The notes under the pieces are model-generated. The model was not told where the DNA came from and ran no database searches. It saw nothing but the letters and a program-made list of their open reading frames with translations. Below, in pieces: positions 8,901 to 16,214 of a stretch of 42,620 nucleotides of DNA; within the stretch, counting starts at the first letter, position 1; each line of letters starts with the position of its first letter. Source of the stretch: a bacterium. GTDB lineage: Bacteria > Bacteroidota > Bacteroidia > Bacteroidales > Muribaculaceae. The position numbers and the translations under genes are program-made. The stretch lies in the NCBI GenBank assembly GCA_004561555.1, contig SFVH01000010.1, positions 1 to 42,620 of the forward strand, written 5' to 3'.

Positions 8901-9591
8901 CGACTGGTCGATAGGCGTTAACCCGATTGTCAAGGGAGAAGGCGCAATCCGCATCCCGAATGCAGGCTGGTATGAACTTACCCTCGACCTCAAAGAAATG
9001 ACCCTTACCGTTGGAGAATTCCACTTCCCGGAAAACCTCTACATGATTGGTTCGCTCAAGAATGCTAACTGGGACATTACCAGCAACGCTTACACCCTTG
9101 CACAAACAGAAACCGGTGTTTACTCTATCGAAGGTGTAGAAATCCTTGATACCAACAATGGCTTCGGCTACTTCGCATTCGGCTCTGTACTCTCAGAAGC
9201 CGGCAACTGGGATGCCTTCAATGCAAACCGCTTTGGTCCGGAAGTTCACGACACAGAAGTTACCGACAACGTAGCTGCTGAAATCGGTCAAAACGGCGAC
9301 ACTTCTTATAAGATTCTTGCAGGCATTTATGACATCACCGTTGACCTCACCGAAGGCTCACTCCTTTGCGTGAAAAACGACGGCTCTGTAGCAAAATTTG
9401 AAATCAATGCTGCTAAGGCTGTAGGTATGAACGGCGAAATCCGCATCCTCGGTGATGCCTCTTGTGTATCTGTTTACAATGCTGCCGGACAAGCAGTAGT
9501 TGTTAACAGTGCCGAGAAGTCGATTAACGTAGCTGCAGGCGTTTATGTAGTGGTTGTTGACGGCAAGACTCAAAAGGTTGTTGTAAGATAA
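5989..9591 (+). CDS. Large exported protein with SusE/F-like repeats and a type IX secretion sorting domain
   Basis: 1200 residues. A signal peptide (MKKQFRHILMAGLAMLTA, cleavage probably after VSAQ) is followed by a long beta-rich region (to about residue 780) resembling a propeller with repeated GxDxxG/NADG phrases. Three tandem copies of an about 110-residue module begin near residues 785, 900 and 1010. Each starts YPAALYVIGDMNNW, YPASMYILGDLEDL or FPENLYMIGSLKNA and contains a VNANRW/FNANRF phrase; they resemble the starch-binding modules of SusE/SusF. Residues about 1136-1200 end in GVYVVVVDGKTQKVVVR, the form of a type A sorting domain read by the type IX (Por) system. The protein is therefore probably surface-exposed or released; ligand unknown. 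A terminator follows directly. Confidence 0.75.
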   Translation: MKKQFRHILMAGLAMLTAATVSAQTLTQDWKVETDIPAMANARFGTGFGGKVYTNDMSVKTIYSFDGTAVETVSTAGGAAVGISHDDAGNLIILEGWAGAGAMKTLKLWNKTTGETSSIVITLPEGVTAARMDALGKAVGDIFSETGGAVFFAGSNNTAVAKIFIANGVQVEDKSVTITTPITFDTTSIALPLTNDPMSNDIAIRLRGNKDFYINTSGEFVALTRVGELSSSSGGDIVTMGGVLYSIEPTGATYYDGFQVVNRETNEVIATHQAEATTSNGKSNGTSLVAEVVDDYTARIYQYQPGCFAAQYTLALPKPLPKLASRNAYAYDIKVAESEGNYTVSYRLNAPATAVKVQLMKDGEIYKEFEGTTIAEYADYEMTTVNNLNTVVIPATELALDATTSFIVAVTGDVVTEPKLLGETYKFWSPYGVVVDNNTDSDNFGRILVTESQSSLPATGYHSSKEENGIGIGIYAFDQMLQPIKNSEGKYGFLSGMTPAEGKYEGTTTTIYDFKRLAMSEDGRLFVSRTNPTTAGVYELNPNDLEAAATAVFEGTIGADGNITNADGEFVAGPATGLSVSGAGDELMLAVVSCDNGYALSTSAHHVDVYNLGKNKTWSAVPSNRVTTLDGYWINSATVNACLDPDGMGLMVGQYRGAPSEAEPAYKHVDLVTNMVDYSDITTPAGGAGMAWNANHTLFAMASGKKKVGIYRVTREDSSAPVYTKLYEFDTTCGTNTNAIAFDAADNLYVVSNSGEWLKAFALPRDNGEVAVAAPSKYDVTLSSDEYPAALYVIGDMNNWDNESGIKMEKGTQGVYTTTITANKEKEYFSVVSVLDSDWEVVNANRWGVGSDGSVITINKSQELIKTTGAMVLEGVIGTNYTIMVDLANSTITVSGEELPTSYPASMYILGDLEDLAVWDPTEVFEMETQSEGVYYTVIQAHEGSNFAFTSDFGSWDVVNANRWCFAEDNSDWSIGVNPIVKGEGAIRIPNAGWYELTLDLKEMTLTVGEFHFPENLYMIGSLKNANWDITSNAYTLAQTETGVYSIEGVEILDTNNGFGYFAFGSVLSEAGNWDAFNANRFGPEVHDTEVTDNVAAEIGQNGDTSYKILAGIYDITVDLTEGSLLCVKNDGSVAKFEINAAKAVGMNGEIRILGDASCVSVYNAAGQAVVVNSAEKSINVAAGVYVVVVDGKTQKVVVR

Positions 9592-9629
9592 TCACATGGC
9601 AGTGCTTGTCACTGCAGTTGAATGGTTAA

Positions 9630-9668
9630 AGGGTTATGGGGTTTGAGCCTCATAGCCCTTTTCCTTTT
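9630..9668 (+). terminator. Rho-independent terminator
   Basis: AGGGTTATGGGG (9630-9641) pairs with CCTCATAGCCCT (9648-9659), mostly Watson-Crick with G-U pairs, followed by TTTCCTTTTT. Confidence 0.8.
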
Positions 9669-9678
9669 TGGAGAAACA

Positions 9679-9752
9679 AATGAAACCAGTCGTGAAACCA
9701 GTTGTGAAACCAGTTGTGAAACCAGTCGTGAAACCAGTCATGAAACCTATAT
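9679..9752. repeat. 12-bp tandem repeat, about 5-6 copies
   Basis: Units of CCAGTYRTGAAA follow one another from about 9679. Because 12 is a multiple of three the array is open in several frames; one plus frame (start ATG 9679) reads Met-Lys-Pro-Val repeats for 24 codons before a stop. Directly after it comes a run of ATAGAT/AAAGA-type short repeats (9753-9800) and a GAGAGAA-A-TTCTCTC hairpin near 9805-9821. The gap 9592-10079 contains no convincing gene. Confidence 0.85.
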
Positions 9753-10079
9753 AAAGATATAGATAAAGAAATAGATATAGATAAAGAGAGAGAAAACTAA
9801 CAAAAGAGAGAAATTCTCTCTCGCTTTGATAAATAAATAATTTTTTAAGCTTTAGTAGTTTGAGAAAAATAGCGACAGCAGATAAATGCCCCGGTTTTCC
9901 GACAGCCACGCTGTCCACAATGAGTAAGGGAAGTTGCGCGCGGCGCTTGGCACTATGACAATAGCCAAAAAGAGATAGTCAGAGTTTCAAAAACAGGCGG
10001 CGGCAGGTAAAATAAGTACGAGAGTCGCGACCATTCGCAACCCTCGCACAATATAAGTTGTCAAAATTTATTTGATGAT

Positions 10080-10544
10080 TTATTCGTCGAAATGGATAGG
10101 GATTTCGCGATTCATACTTTGGTCAAGCGAAATCAGCGTTTCAGTAGCCACAACACCATGAATCATTTGGATTTTGTCGTTGAGGAGTTCCATCAGATGC
10201 TGGTTGTCGCGAGCATACAGTTTGATAAGCATCGTGTAGGGACCGGTAGTGAAATGACACTCCACGACTTCCGGAATCTTCTGCAATTCCGGCACAACAT
10301 CCTTATACATAGAACCTTTTTCCAGCTTGACCCCGATGTAAGTGCAAGTGGCATATCCCAACACCTTAGGATTAACATGGTATCCCGAGCCGGTAATCAC
10401 TTTCAAATCAATCATTCTCTGGATGCGTTGGTGGATAGCCGCACGCGACACACCACAAACCACGGCAACATCCTTCGAAGGGATGCGCGCGTTTCTCATC
10501 ACTATTTGGAGAATTTTCTTGTCTAAATTATCAATTTTTTCCAT
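10080..10544 (-). CDS. Lrp/AsnC family transcriptional regulator
   Basis: 154 residues. An N-terminal winged helix (LDKKILQIVMRNARIPSKDVAVVCGVSRAAIHQRIQRM) is followed by the RAM ligand domain (VVECHFTTGPYTMLIKLYARDNQHLMELL). Lrp-type proteins are DNA-binding oligomers that often respond to amino acids. The gene is divergent from the Cof-type HAD gene across 217 nt. A close paralogue lies at 25625. A TATCTTTG element at 10568-10575 on the minus strand is the likely -7. Confidence 0.93.
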   Translation of the reverse strand: MEKIDNLDKKILQIVMRNARIPSKDVAVVCGVSRAAIHQRIQRMIDLKVITGSGYHVNPKVLGYATCTYIGVKLEKGSMYKDVVPELQKIPEVVECHFTTGPYTMLIKLYARDNQHLMELLNDKIQMIHGVVATETLISLDQSMNREIPIHFDE

Positions 10545-10567
10545 ATTCCAATAAAAAAACTTTTACG

Positions 10568-10575
10568 CAAAGATA
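10568..10575 (-). promoter_or_regulatory. -7 element of the Lrp/AsnC gene
   Basis: CAAAGATA on the plus strand reads TATCTTTG on the minus strand, 24 nt upstream of the start codon. No clear -33 TTTG at standard spacing. Confidence 0.45.
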
Positions 10576-10706
10576 TTTCAAATTTTTATATAAGCCACTA
10601 AAATGTTGAGAAAAATATGCTGTCATCCAAAAAAATGTTACATTATATTGGTGTTTTGATTGCAAAATGCTTAAAGAATATGTTGTTCGGCATGTTTTGC
10701 TTCGAT

Positions 10707-10737
10707 TTTGCTTTGTAGCGGAAAGATGTTAACTTTG
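10707..10737 (+). promoter_or_regulatory. Promoter of the Cof-type HAD gene
   Basis: TTTG (10707-10710), 19 nt, TAACTTTG (10730-10737): an ideal Bacteroidota promoter. Start near 10744, leader about 18 nt. It excludes the upstream ATG at 10708 as a start. Confidence 0.8.
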
Positions 10738-10761
10738 TCGACTTTGAAAATAAAAGATATT

Positions 10762-11568
10762 ATGGCATATAAAATGATAGTGCTTGACCTCGACGGCACC
10801 CTCACCAACGAAAAGAAAGAAATCACAGCGAAGACCTACAACTCCTTGATGCAAGCCCAGCAACAAGGCGTAAAGATAGTGCTTGCCTCCGGACGCCCCA
10901 CATACGGCATCGTTCCGCTTGCACGACAGCTACATTTATCCGAATACGACGGCTATATACTTGCCTATAACGGAGGCAAGATAGTGAGTTGTGGCAGCGG
11001 CGCCACCATCTTCAATCAAGAACTATCACCGGAATTGGTGCCTTATCTCCATGATGAAGCCAAGCGAGCCGGACTTCAAATCCTCACCTATCAAGGCGAT
11101 GGGATAGCCGCCACTCGTGCACGCGACAAATATGTGCTCCATGAAGCATTTATCAATAAGATGCCTGTTGTGGAATATACCGACTTCAAGACACAGGTGG
11201 AATATCCCATCAACAAATGCCTCATAGTGGGCGACCCGAAACCCTTGCATGCCCTTGAGATGCGACTGTCGGAGAGCCTTCGCGGTCGCGCTATGGTTTA
11301 TCGTTCAGCCGGCTTCTTTTTGGAGTGTGTGCCCCCCGGCATCGAAAAGTCGCAGTCGCTTGCCCGCCTTCTCGGAGAGTTGGGCATCAAGCGCGAGGAG
11401 GTGATAGCTGTGGGCGACGGTTACAACGACAAGGGGATGATAGAATATGCAGGATTGGGAGTGGCGATGGCAAACGCCTCGATAGAGGTGCAAGATGGCG
11501 CCGACTATATCACCTATAGCAATGAAGAAGACGGGGTGGCGCATGTGGTAGAGAAATTTATCCTATAA
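10762..11568 (+). CDS. Cof-type HAD-IIB family phosphatase
   Basis: 268 residues from the ATG at 10762, which opens MAYKMIVLDLDGTLTN with the HAD motif I DxDGT. Motif II is in LASGRP, and motifs III/IV are seen in GIEKSQSLARLL and VIAVGDGYNDKGMIEYAG. The C2-cap (Cof/YidA) group dephosphorylates sugar phosphates and related metabolites in the cytosol; the substrate cannot be read from sequence. Single gene with its own promoter, divergent from an Lrp-type regulator. Confidence 0.92.
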   Translation: MAYKMIVLDLDGTLTNEKKEITAKTYNSLMQAQQQGVKIVLASGRPTYGIVPLARQLHLSEYDGYILAYNGGKIVSCGSGATIFNQELSPELVPYLHDEAKRAGLQILTYQGDGIAATRARDKYVLHEAFINKMPVVEYTDFKTQVEYPINKCLIVGDPKPLHALEMRLSESLRGRAMVYRSAGFFLECVPPGIEKSQSLARLLGELGIKREEVIAVGDGYNDKGMIEYAGLGVAMANASIEVQDGADYITYSNEEDGVAHVVEKFIL

Positions 11569-11645
11569 TTGCGTCAAACATATACTATCGTTGCGAAAAA
11601 ATTAAAAAAATAATCGTTTTGCACATAATTTCAAAAAATTATTCT

Positions 11646-11653
11646 TACTTTTG
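11646..11653 (+). promoter_or_regulatory. -7 element of the small coiled-coil gene
   Basis: TACTTTTG; the best upstream TTTG (11618-11621) is 24 nt away, a little long. Confidence 0.45.
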
Positions 11654-11670
11654 TGGAAATTTGGTTCGGA

Positions 11671-11964
11671 ATGGCTGAAAGTTTATCGGAAATTTTTGAA
11701 CGAATGCTAAGTAAGCAGCAAGTGACGGTAGACCGCTATCAAGCACTTAAAAATCGCCTTGCCGCTGCTGACGAGAGAGTGTCGGAGCTTGAGCGGGAGA
11801 ATGCCCGCCAACGCCAAACTCTTGAAAAGTTGGAGATGGAAAATGAATATCTCCGCATCGCCAGAAAGATAGCTCCGGACAGGGACGCCTTAGACCGCAG
11901 TCGCACTCTGATAGCCAAATTGGTGCGGGATGTCGATAAGTGTATAGAGCAACTTAACGACTGA
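11671..11964 (+). CDS. Small coiled-coil protein upstream of rny
   Basis: 97 residues from the ATG at 11671. The GTG at 11653 is rejected because it overlaps the TACTTTTG promoter element (11646-11653). Residues about 12-65 form a heptad-like coiled coil rich in Glu, Arg and Leu (RVSELERENARQRQTLEKLE). I do not recognise a named family. Bacteroidota often carry a similar small coiled-coil gene together with the cell-division gene zapA in front of a 6S RNA and rny, so a division-related role is a guess. No zapA frame is visible here. Confidence 0.7.
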   Translation: MAESLSEIFERMLSKQQVTVDRYQALKNRLAAADERVSELERENARQRQTLEKLEMENEYLRIARKIAPDRDALDRSRTLIAKLVRDVDKCIEQLND

Positions 11965-11984
11965 AAAGTGAGCCTGAAACATAT

Positions 11985-12181
11985 AGAGAGGCACAAAGCC
12001 GAAATATATTACATAGCAACATAGAGCCGACGAAGGTTTCCGGGAGAAGACAATAACAAAAGAAACCGGCTAATAGATACAAAGCATCGTTGTGACCACA
12101 ACAAACCGACGATAGCTATGGTGAGCGAAATATTTACCGCACCGAGAGCAATGGCGAGCCGTTGCTTTGGGTGTGTTTTTT
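11985..12181 (+). ncRNA. ssrS: Probable structured RNA, 6S RNA-like
   Basis: Between the coiled-coil gene and rny there are about 250 nt without a gene, but with concentric complementary segments: CAAAGC (11994-11999) with GCTTTG (12164-12169), AAATAT (12002-12007) with ATATTT (12130-12135), and CATAGC (12012-12017) with GCTATG (12115-12120). Inside these are two hairpins: AGCC+GGTTTC (12025-12040) with GAAACC+GGCT (12062-12071), and GTTGT/ACAAC (12089-12102). A terminator-type hairpin AGCAATGG-CGAG-CCGTTGCT (12147-12166) with a T-run at 12175-12180 closes it, competing with the outermost pairing. Position in front of rny and the rod-like fold fit 6S RNA of Bacteroidota; the identity is inferred from structure and context. 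Confidence 0.5.
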
Positions 12182-12217
12182 ATATATCATATTATTAATA
12201 AAAGAACAACACAAAAA

Positions 12218-13759
12218 ATGGATAGTTTATATCTTTTAATCGGAGCTGTAGGAGGCCTCATCGCAGGGGGTGTAGCCGTATGGCTCATAATCAAATCGAT
12301 GGCACGCTCACGCGCCAAGACCATCGTTGAAGAGGCTCAGCTTGAGGCTGATATGCTCAAGAAAAACAAACTTCTTGAGATAAAAGAAGAAGAAATGAAG
12401 ATGAAGGCTGAGGTTGAGCGCCAAAGCAATGCTCGTATGCAAAAAATACAGGCACAAGAGGCTAAGTCGAAGCAACGTGAGCTTCAGCTCAACCAGCAAC
12501 AAGGCGAATTGCAACGCAAGCGCAACGAGACCGACGCCCTCAAAGCCTCATTAGAGCAGCAGAGTGCGGCTCTCGACTTGCGTCAGGTAGAAGTTGACAA
12601 GATGCAAAAGAAGGCGCAAGAGATGCTGGAGCACATCTCCGGCTTGAGCGCCGATGAAGCCAAAGAGAAACTTGTGGAGTCGCTCAAAGACGAAGCAAAG
12701 ACCGCTGCCGCTTCCTATATCAACGATATTATGGACGAGGCGAAGATGACCGCCAACAAAGAAGCAAAGCGCATCGTGGTGCAAAGCATCCAGCGCGTAG
12801 CCACGGAGACCGCCATTGAGAATGCCGTCACCGTGTTTCACATCGACAGCGACGAGATAAAAGGACGCATCATCGGACGAGAAGGCCGCAACATACGCGC
12901 CCTTGAAGCCGCTACCGGCATCGAGATTATCGTTGACGACACCCCTGAAGCCATCGTGCTTTCCGGCTTCGACCCTGTGCGCAGAGAGATAGCTCGCTTG
13001 GCATTACATCAATTGGTAGCTGACGGACGCATCCACCCGGCTCGCATCGAAGAAGTTGTGGCAAAGGTGAGAAAACAAATTGAAGAAGAAATCATCGAAA
13101 CCGGCAAGCGCACCACCATCGATTTGGGTATTCATGGCTTGCATCCCGAATTGATACGTCTTGTGGGAAAGATGAAATATCGCTCGAGCTATGGGCAAAA
13201 CCTCTTGCAACACTCGCGTGAGACCGCCAATCTATGTGCCATTATGGCGAGCGAGTTGGGCTTGAATCCGAAGAAAGCACGCCGTGCGGGATTGCTCCAC
13301 GACATCGGCAAAGTGCCCGACGAAGAGCCTGAATTGCCACACGCTATCCTCGGCATGAAGCTTGCGGAAAAATACAAAGAGAAAGCCGACATCTGCAATG
13401 CCATCGGCTCACACCACGATGAGGTGGAGCAAACAAGCCTATTGGCGCCCATCGTGCAAGTGTGTGACGCAATCTCCGGCGCCCGTCCGGGAGCTCGTCG
13501 CGAGGTGGTTGAAGCCTACATCAAGCGACTCAACGACCTTGAGCAATTGGCAATGTCCTACCCCGGCGTAGTGAAGACTTACGCCATCCAAGCCGGTAGA
13601 GAGCTTCGTGTGATAGTGGGAGCCGACAAGATTAACGATGTTGAAACCGAAAAACTCTCGGCAACACTTGCACAACGCATCCAAGACGAGTTGACCTATC
13701 CGGGGCAAGTGAAAATCACCGTCATACGCGAAACTCGTTCGGTAAGTTTTGCAAAATAG
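12218..13759 (+). CDS. rny: Ribonuclease Y
   Basis: 513 residues from the ATG at 12218. It contains one N-terminal membrane anchor (LYLLIGAVGGLIAGGVAVWLI), a long Lys/Glu-rich coiled coil (about residues 30-190), a KH domain with GRIIGREGRNIRALE, and an HD domain (ARRAGLLHDIGK) with the catalytic His-Asp pair. RNase Y is a membrane-bound endonuclease that starts mRNA decay. The longer frame from 12167 would start inside the terminator of the preceding RNA. It is followed 21 nt later by ricT, whose product partners with RNase Y in Bacillus. Confidence 0.96.
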   Translation: MDSLYLLIGAVGGLIAGGVAVWLIIKSMARSRAKTIVEEAQLEADMLKKNKLLEIKEEEMKMKAEVERQSNARMQKIQAQEAKSKQRELQLNQQQGELQRKRNETDALKASLEQQSAALDLRQVEVDKMQKKAQEMLEHISGLSADEAKEKLVESLKDEAKTAAASYINDIMDEAKMTANKEAKRIVVQSIQRVATETAIENAVTVFHIDSDEIKGRIIGREGRNIRALEAATGIEIIVDDTPEAIVLSGFDPVRREIARLALHQLVADGRIHPARIEEVVAKVRKQIEEEIIETGKRTTIDLGIHGLHPELIRLVGKMKYRSSYGQNLLQHSRETANLCAIMASELGLNPKKARRAGLLHDIGKVPDEEPELPHAILGMKLAEKYKEKADICNAIGSHHDEVEQTSLLAPIVQVCDAISGARPGARREVVEAYIKRLNDLEQLAMSYPGVVKTYAIQAGRELRVIVGADKINDVETEKLSATLAQRIQDELTYPGQVKITVIRETRSVSFAK

Positions 13760-13780
13760 CGTGAGGAGGTGATTGCAACG

Positions 13781-15100
13781 ATGGATGAGAAAGATATCAA
13801 TATAGAGCATCCCATAGGAAGTAACGACGGTCCGCGCAGCAAACTTAACGCTTACAACTGGCTCAGCGACATCCCCGGCGATAAAAACGACTTCGACATG
13901 GTCGAGGTGCAGTTTAAGAACACCCGCCGCGGCTTTTACAAAAACAGCATGAATCTGCCCTTGCAGGTAGGCGACATAGTGGCTGTCGAAGCCAATCCCG
14001 GACATGACATCGGGAGAGTGAGCATGATAGGCAAATTGGTGAGACTTCAGATGAAGAAAGCCAACTTGCGTGCGGATGCCGAGATACGTCGCGTGTTTCG
14101 CAAAGCCAAGGCGAGCGACCTTGAGAAGTTTGAGGCTGCCAAAGCTCGCGAATATGACACGATGATACGTTCGCGCCGGATAGCCAAAGACTTAAATCTT
14201 AATATGAAGATAGGCGACGTCGAGTATCAGGGCGACGGCAACAAAGCCATCTTTTATTATATAGCCGATGAGCGTGTAGACTTCCGACAACTCATCAAAG
14301 TGCTCGCAGAAGCCTTCCGAGTACGCATAGAGATGAAGCAAATCGGCGCACGCCAGGAGGCGGGACGCATTGGCGGCATCGGACCTTGCGGTCGTCCGCT
14401 GTGTTGCTCCTCGTGGATGTCCAACTTTGTGAGTGTAGCCACGAGTGCCGCCCGCTTCCAAGACATTTCGCTCAACCCGCAGAAACTTGCCGGGCAATGT
14501 GCGAAACTCAAATGTTGTCTGAACTATGAGGTCGACGCCTATGTAGAAGCAGTGAAGAAATTGCCCTCGAAGGAGATACGCTTGGAGACCAAGGATAACA
14601 CCTATGTGCAATTTAAGACCGACATTTTCGGCAAATTAATCACCTATTCCACCGACAAAAATGTGCCGGCAAACTTGGTGACTATCACCGCTTCGCGAGC
14701 CTTTGAAGTAATTGCGCTCAACAAGCGCGGCATCAAGCCCGACAGCTTGCTTGCCGATGGCGAAGAAGTGGAGAAAAAGAAGAGCGAATTTGGCGACATT
14801 GTGGGGCAAGATTCCGTGACTCGATTTGACAAAGCAAAAAAGAAAAAGCGCAAAAAGCCCAATGGCTCACCCAATGCATCCGGCGGACAACGCAGTCAGG
14901 ACAAGCCACACCAAGAAGGAGAGCCACGCCAGCAACGCAACAACAATCGTAAAGGAGAGGGTGGCGAACAACGCAACCGACGTCAGCCGCGTCGCAATCC
15001 CGACAATCGCAATGGAGGAGAACGTGGAAAAGCAAACAATACTAAACCGCAACAAAGCAACGGCGGCAATAATGTGCCGAAGACTGAGAGCGGCAATTAG
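13781..15100 (+). CDS. ricT: PSP1-domain protein RicT (YaaT-like)
   Basis: About 439 residues from ATG 13781; the AGGAGG at 13764-13769 lies 11 nt before it and overlaps the alternative GTG at 13769. The PSP1 domain carries the Cys cluster PCGRPLCCSSW (near residue 200) and KLKCCLNYE (near 245), which in the Ric complex of Bacillus helps bind an iron-sulfur cluster and modulates RNase Y. The last about 90 residues are a Lys/Arg/Asn/Gly-rich, low-complexity tail, probably disordered and possibly RNA-binding. The gene overlaps gldH by 29 nt. The adjacency to rny supports a joint role in mRNA maturation. Confidence 0.88.
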   Translation: MDEKDINIEHPIGSNDGPRSKLNAYNWLSDIPGDKNDFDMVEVQFKNTRRGFYKNSMNLPLQVGDIVAVEANPGHDIGRVSMIGKLVRLQMKKANLRADAEIRRVFRKAKASDLEKFEAAKAREYDTMIRSRRIAKDLNLNMKIGDVEYQGDGNKAIFYYIADERVDFRQLIKVLAEAFRVRIEMKQIGARQEAGRIGGIGPCGRPLCCSSWMSNFVSVATSAARFQDISLNPQKLAGQCAKLKCCLNYEVDAYVEAVKKLPSKEIRLETKDNTYVQFKTDIFGKLITYSTDKNVPANLVTITASRAFEVIALNKRGIKPDSLLADGEEVEKKKSEFGDIVGQDSVTRFDKAKKKKRKKPNGSPNASGGQRSQDKPHQEGEPRQQRNNNRKGEGGEQRNRRQPRRNPDNRNGGERGKANNTKPQQSNGGNNVPKTESGN

Positions 15101-15545
15101 TGTGCTGCTCCTTGTTGTAACCCTGACTTCGTGTAGCCCCGACGGCGCATTCTACAGCGACTTTAAGTCGATAAGTAGCAAAGGATGGGGCAAGTCGGAG
15201 TCGTTGGAGTTTGCCTTGCCCGACAGCACTTGCCATCGCAGCCGCTACGACATCCAGCTCAGTGTGCGTCACGACAACTACTATGCTTATAAAGAATTGT
15301 GGTTGAGGGTGGACTATCAAAAAGGACACAATGTGGAGCGTAGCGACACTGTCAAAGTGATATTGACCGATGATTATGGCAATCGGGTAGGGTCCGGCTT
15401 GGGAAAGCTCTTTCAAGTATCTACAGACATTGCCAAAGGAGTGACTGTGGGCGAATATGATAAAGTTGTGGTTTGGCACGAGATGAAAGCCGATGTGGTG
15501 ACGCACGTCACCGATATCGGACTTACATACTTTGATAACAAATAA
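15072..15545 (+). CDS. gldH: GldH-like lipoprotein
   Basis: 157 residues from the ATG at 15072, inside the end of ricT. A lipoprotein signal is clear (VLLLVVTLTSC with Cys near residue 22). The mature part has the pattern YKELWLRVDY and VVWHEMKADVVTHVTDIGLTYF known from GldH, a lipoprotein needed for gliding in Flavobacterium. Non-gliding Bacteroidales keep gldH next to ricT, so it probably has a broader envelope role. An upstream start in the same frame (14826) would lie within ricT and lacks a signal peptide, so it was rejected. Confidence 0.85.
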   Translation: MCRRLRAAISVLLLVVTLTSCSPDGAFYSDFKSISSKGWGKSESLEFALPDSTCHRSRYDIQLSVRHDNYYAYKELWLRVDYQKGHNVERSDTVKVILTDDYGNRVGSGLGKLFQVSTDIAKGVTVGEYDKVVVWHEMKADVVTHVTDIGLTYFDNK

Positions 15546-15554
15546 ACCTCGAAG

Positions 15555-16214
15555 ATGATACCCGATTGGAGAGAAGCCGACGGCTTGGCTTTTGATATGG
15601 ACGGCACACTTTGGGATGCCGTCGACTCATATTGCGCAGTGTGGAATCGCTGCTTTGCCGAGATAGGAGCGGAGCGACGCATAGAGCGGCAAGAGCTGGT
15701 GGAATGTATGGGGATGCAGCTCATTGACATCCTTCATCTCCTCACCAAAGAATGTCCTGTGGGCGACGATGAAGCATTTTTGCAGCTGGTGGCACAAAGA
15801 GAAGTGGAGATGATGCCGCAACTCGGTGGCAAAGCCTATGCCGGAGTGAAAGAAGGCATACGCCGCTTGTCGGAGCATTACCCCGTGTTTTTGCTCAGCA
15901 ACTGTGGGGTGGACGGGCTTAATGTGATGATGGATTGTGTGGGTATCCGTCAATATATATCGGAGGCTGTGACCTATGGCGCCACGAAGGTGAGCAAATG
16001 TGACAATCTCCTTGCCATCGCTCGTCGCAACCATTTGCAGCGCCTTGTGTATGTGGGCGACACCGACGGCGACTGCCGTCAGACTCACGCCGCCGGGCTG
16101 CCGTTTGTCTTTGCCTCTTGGGGTTTTGGCAACTGCGATGATGCCGACTTGCGAGTGGATAGTTTCCAACAACTGACAGATATTTTTATTAATCTCAAGA
16201 AAAATGAAAAGTAA
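15555..16214 (+). CDS. HAD family hydrolase (phosphoglycolate-phosphatase-like)
   Basis: 219 residues. HAD motif I reads AFDMDGTLWDAV, motif II PVFLLSNCG, motif III lysine in GATKVSKCDNL and motif IV VYVGDTDGDCRQTHAAGLPFVFASWGFG. The C1 alpha-helical cap between motifs I and II places it with Gph/beta-phosphoglucomutase-type enzymes, which act on small phosphate esters in the cytosol. It follows gldH by 9 nt and overlaps the next gene by 11 nt, so it is part of the ricT operon. Substrate unknown. Confidence 0.9.
   Translation: MIPDWREADGLAFDMDGTLWDAVDSYCAVWNRCFAEIGAERRIERQELVECMGMQLIDILHLLTKECPVGDDEAFLQLVAQREVEMMPQLGGKAYAGVKEGIRRLSEHYPVFLLSNCGVDGLNVMMDCVGIRQYISEAVTYGATKVSKCDNLLAIARRNHLQRLVYVGDTDGDCRQTHAAGLPFVFASWGFGNCDDADLRVDSFQQLTDIFINLKKNEK

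Noticed and set aside
9634..9918. A minus-strand 94-residue frame with repeated Thr-Gly-Phe units
   Set aside because: It is made by the 12-bp repeat array and simple AT repeats and contains no recognisable fold.
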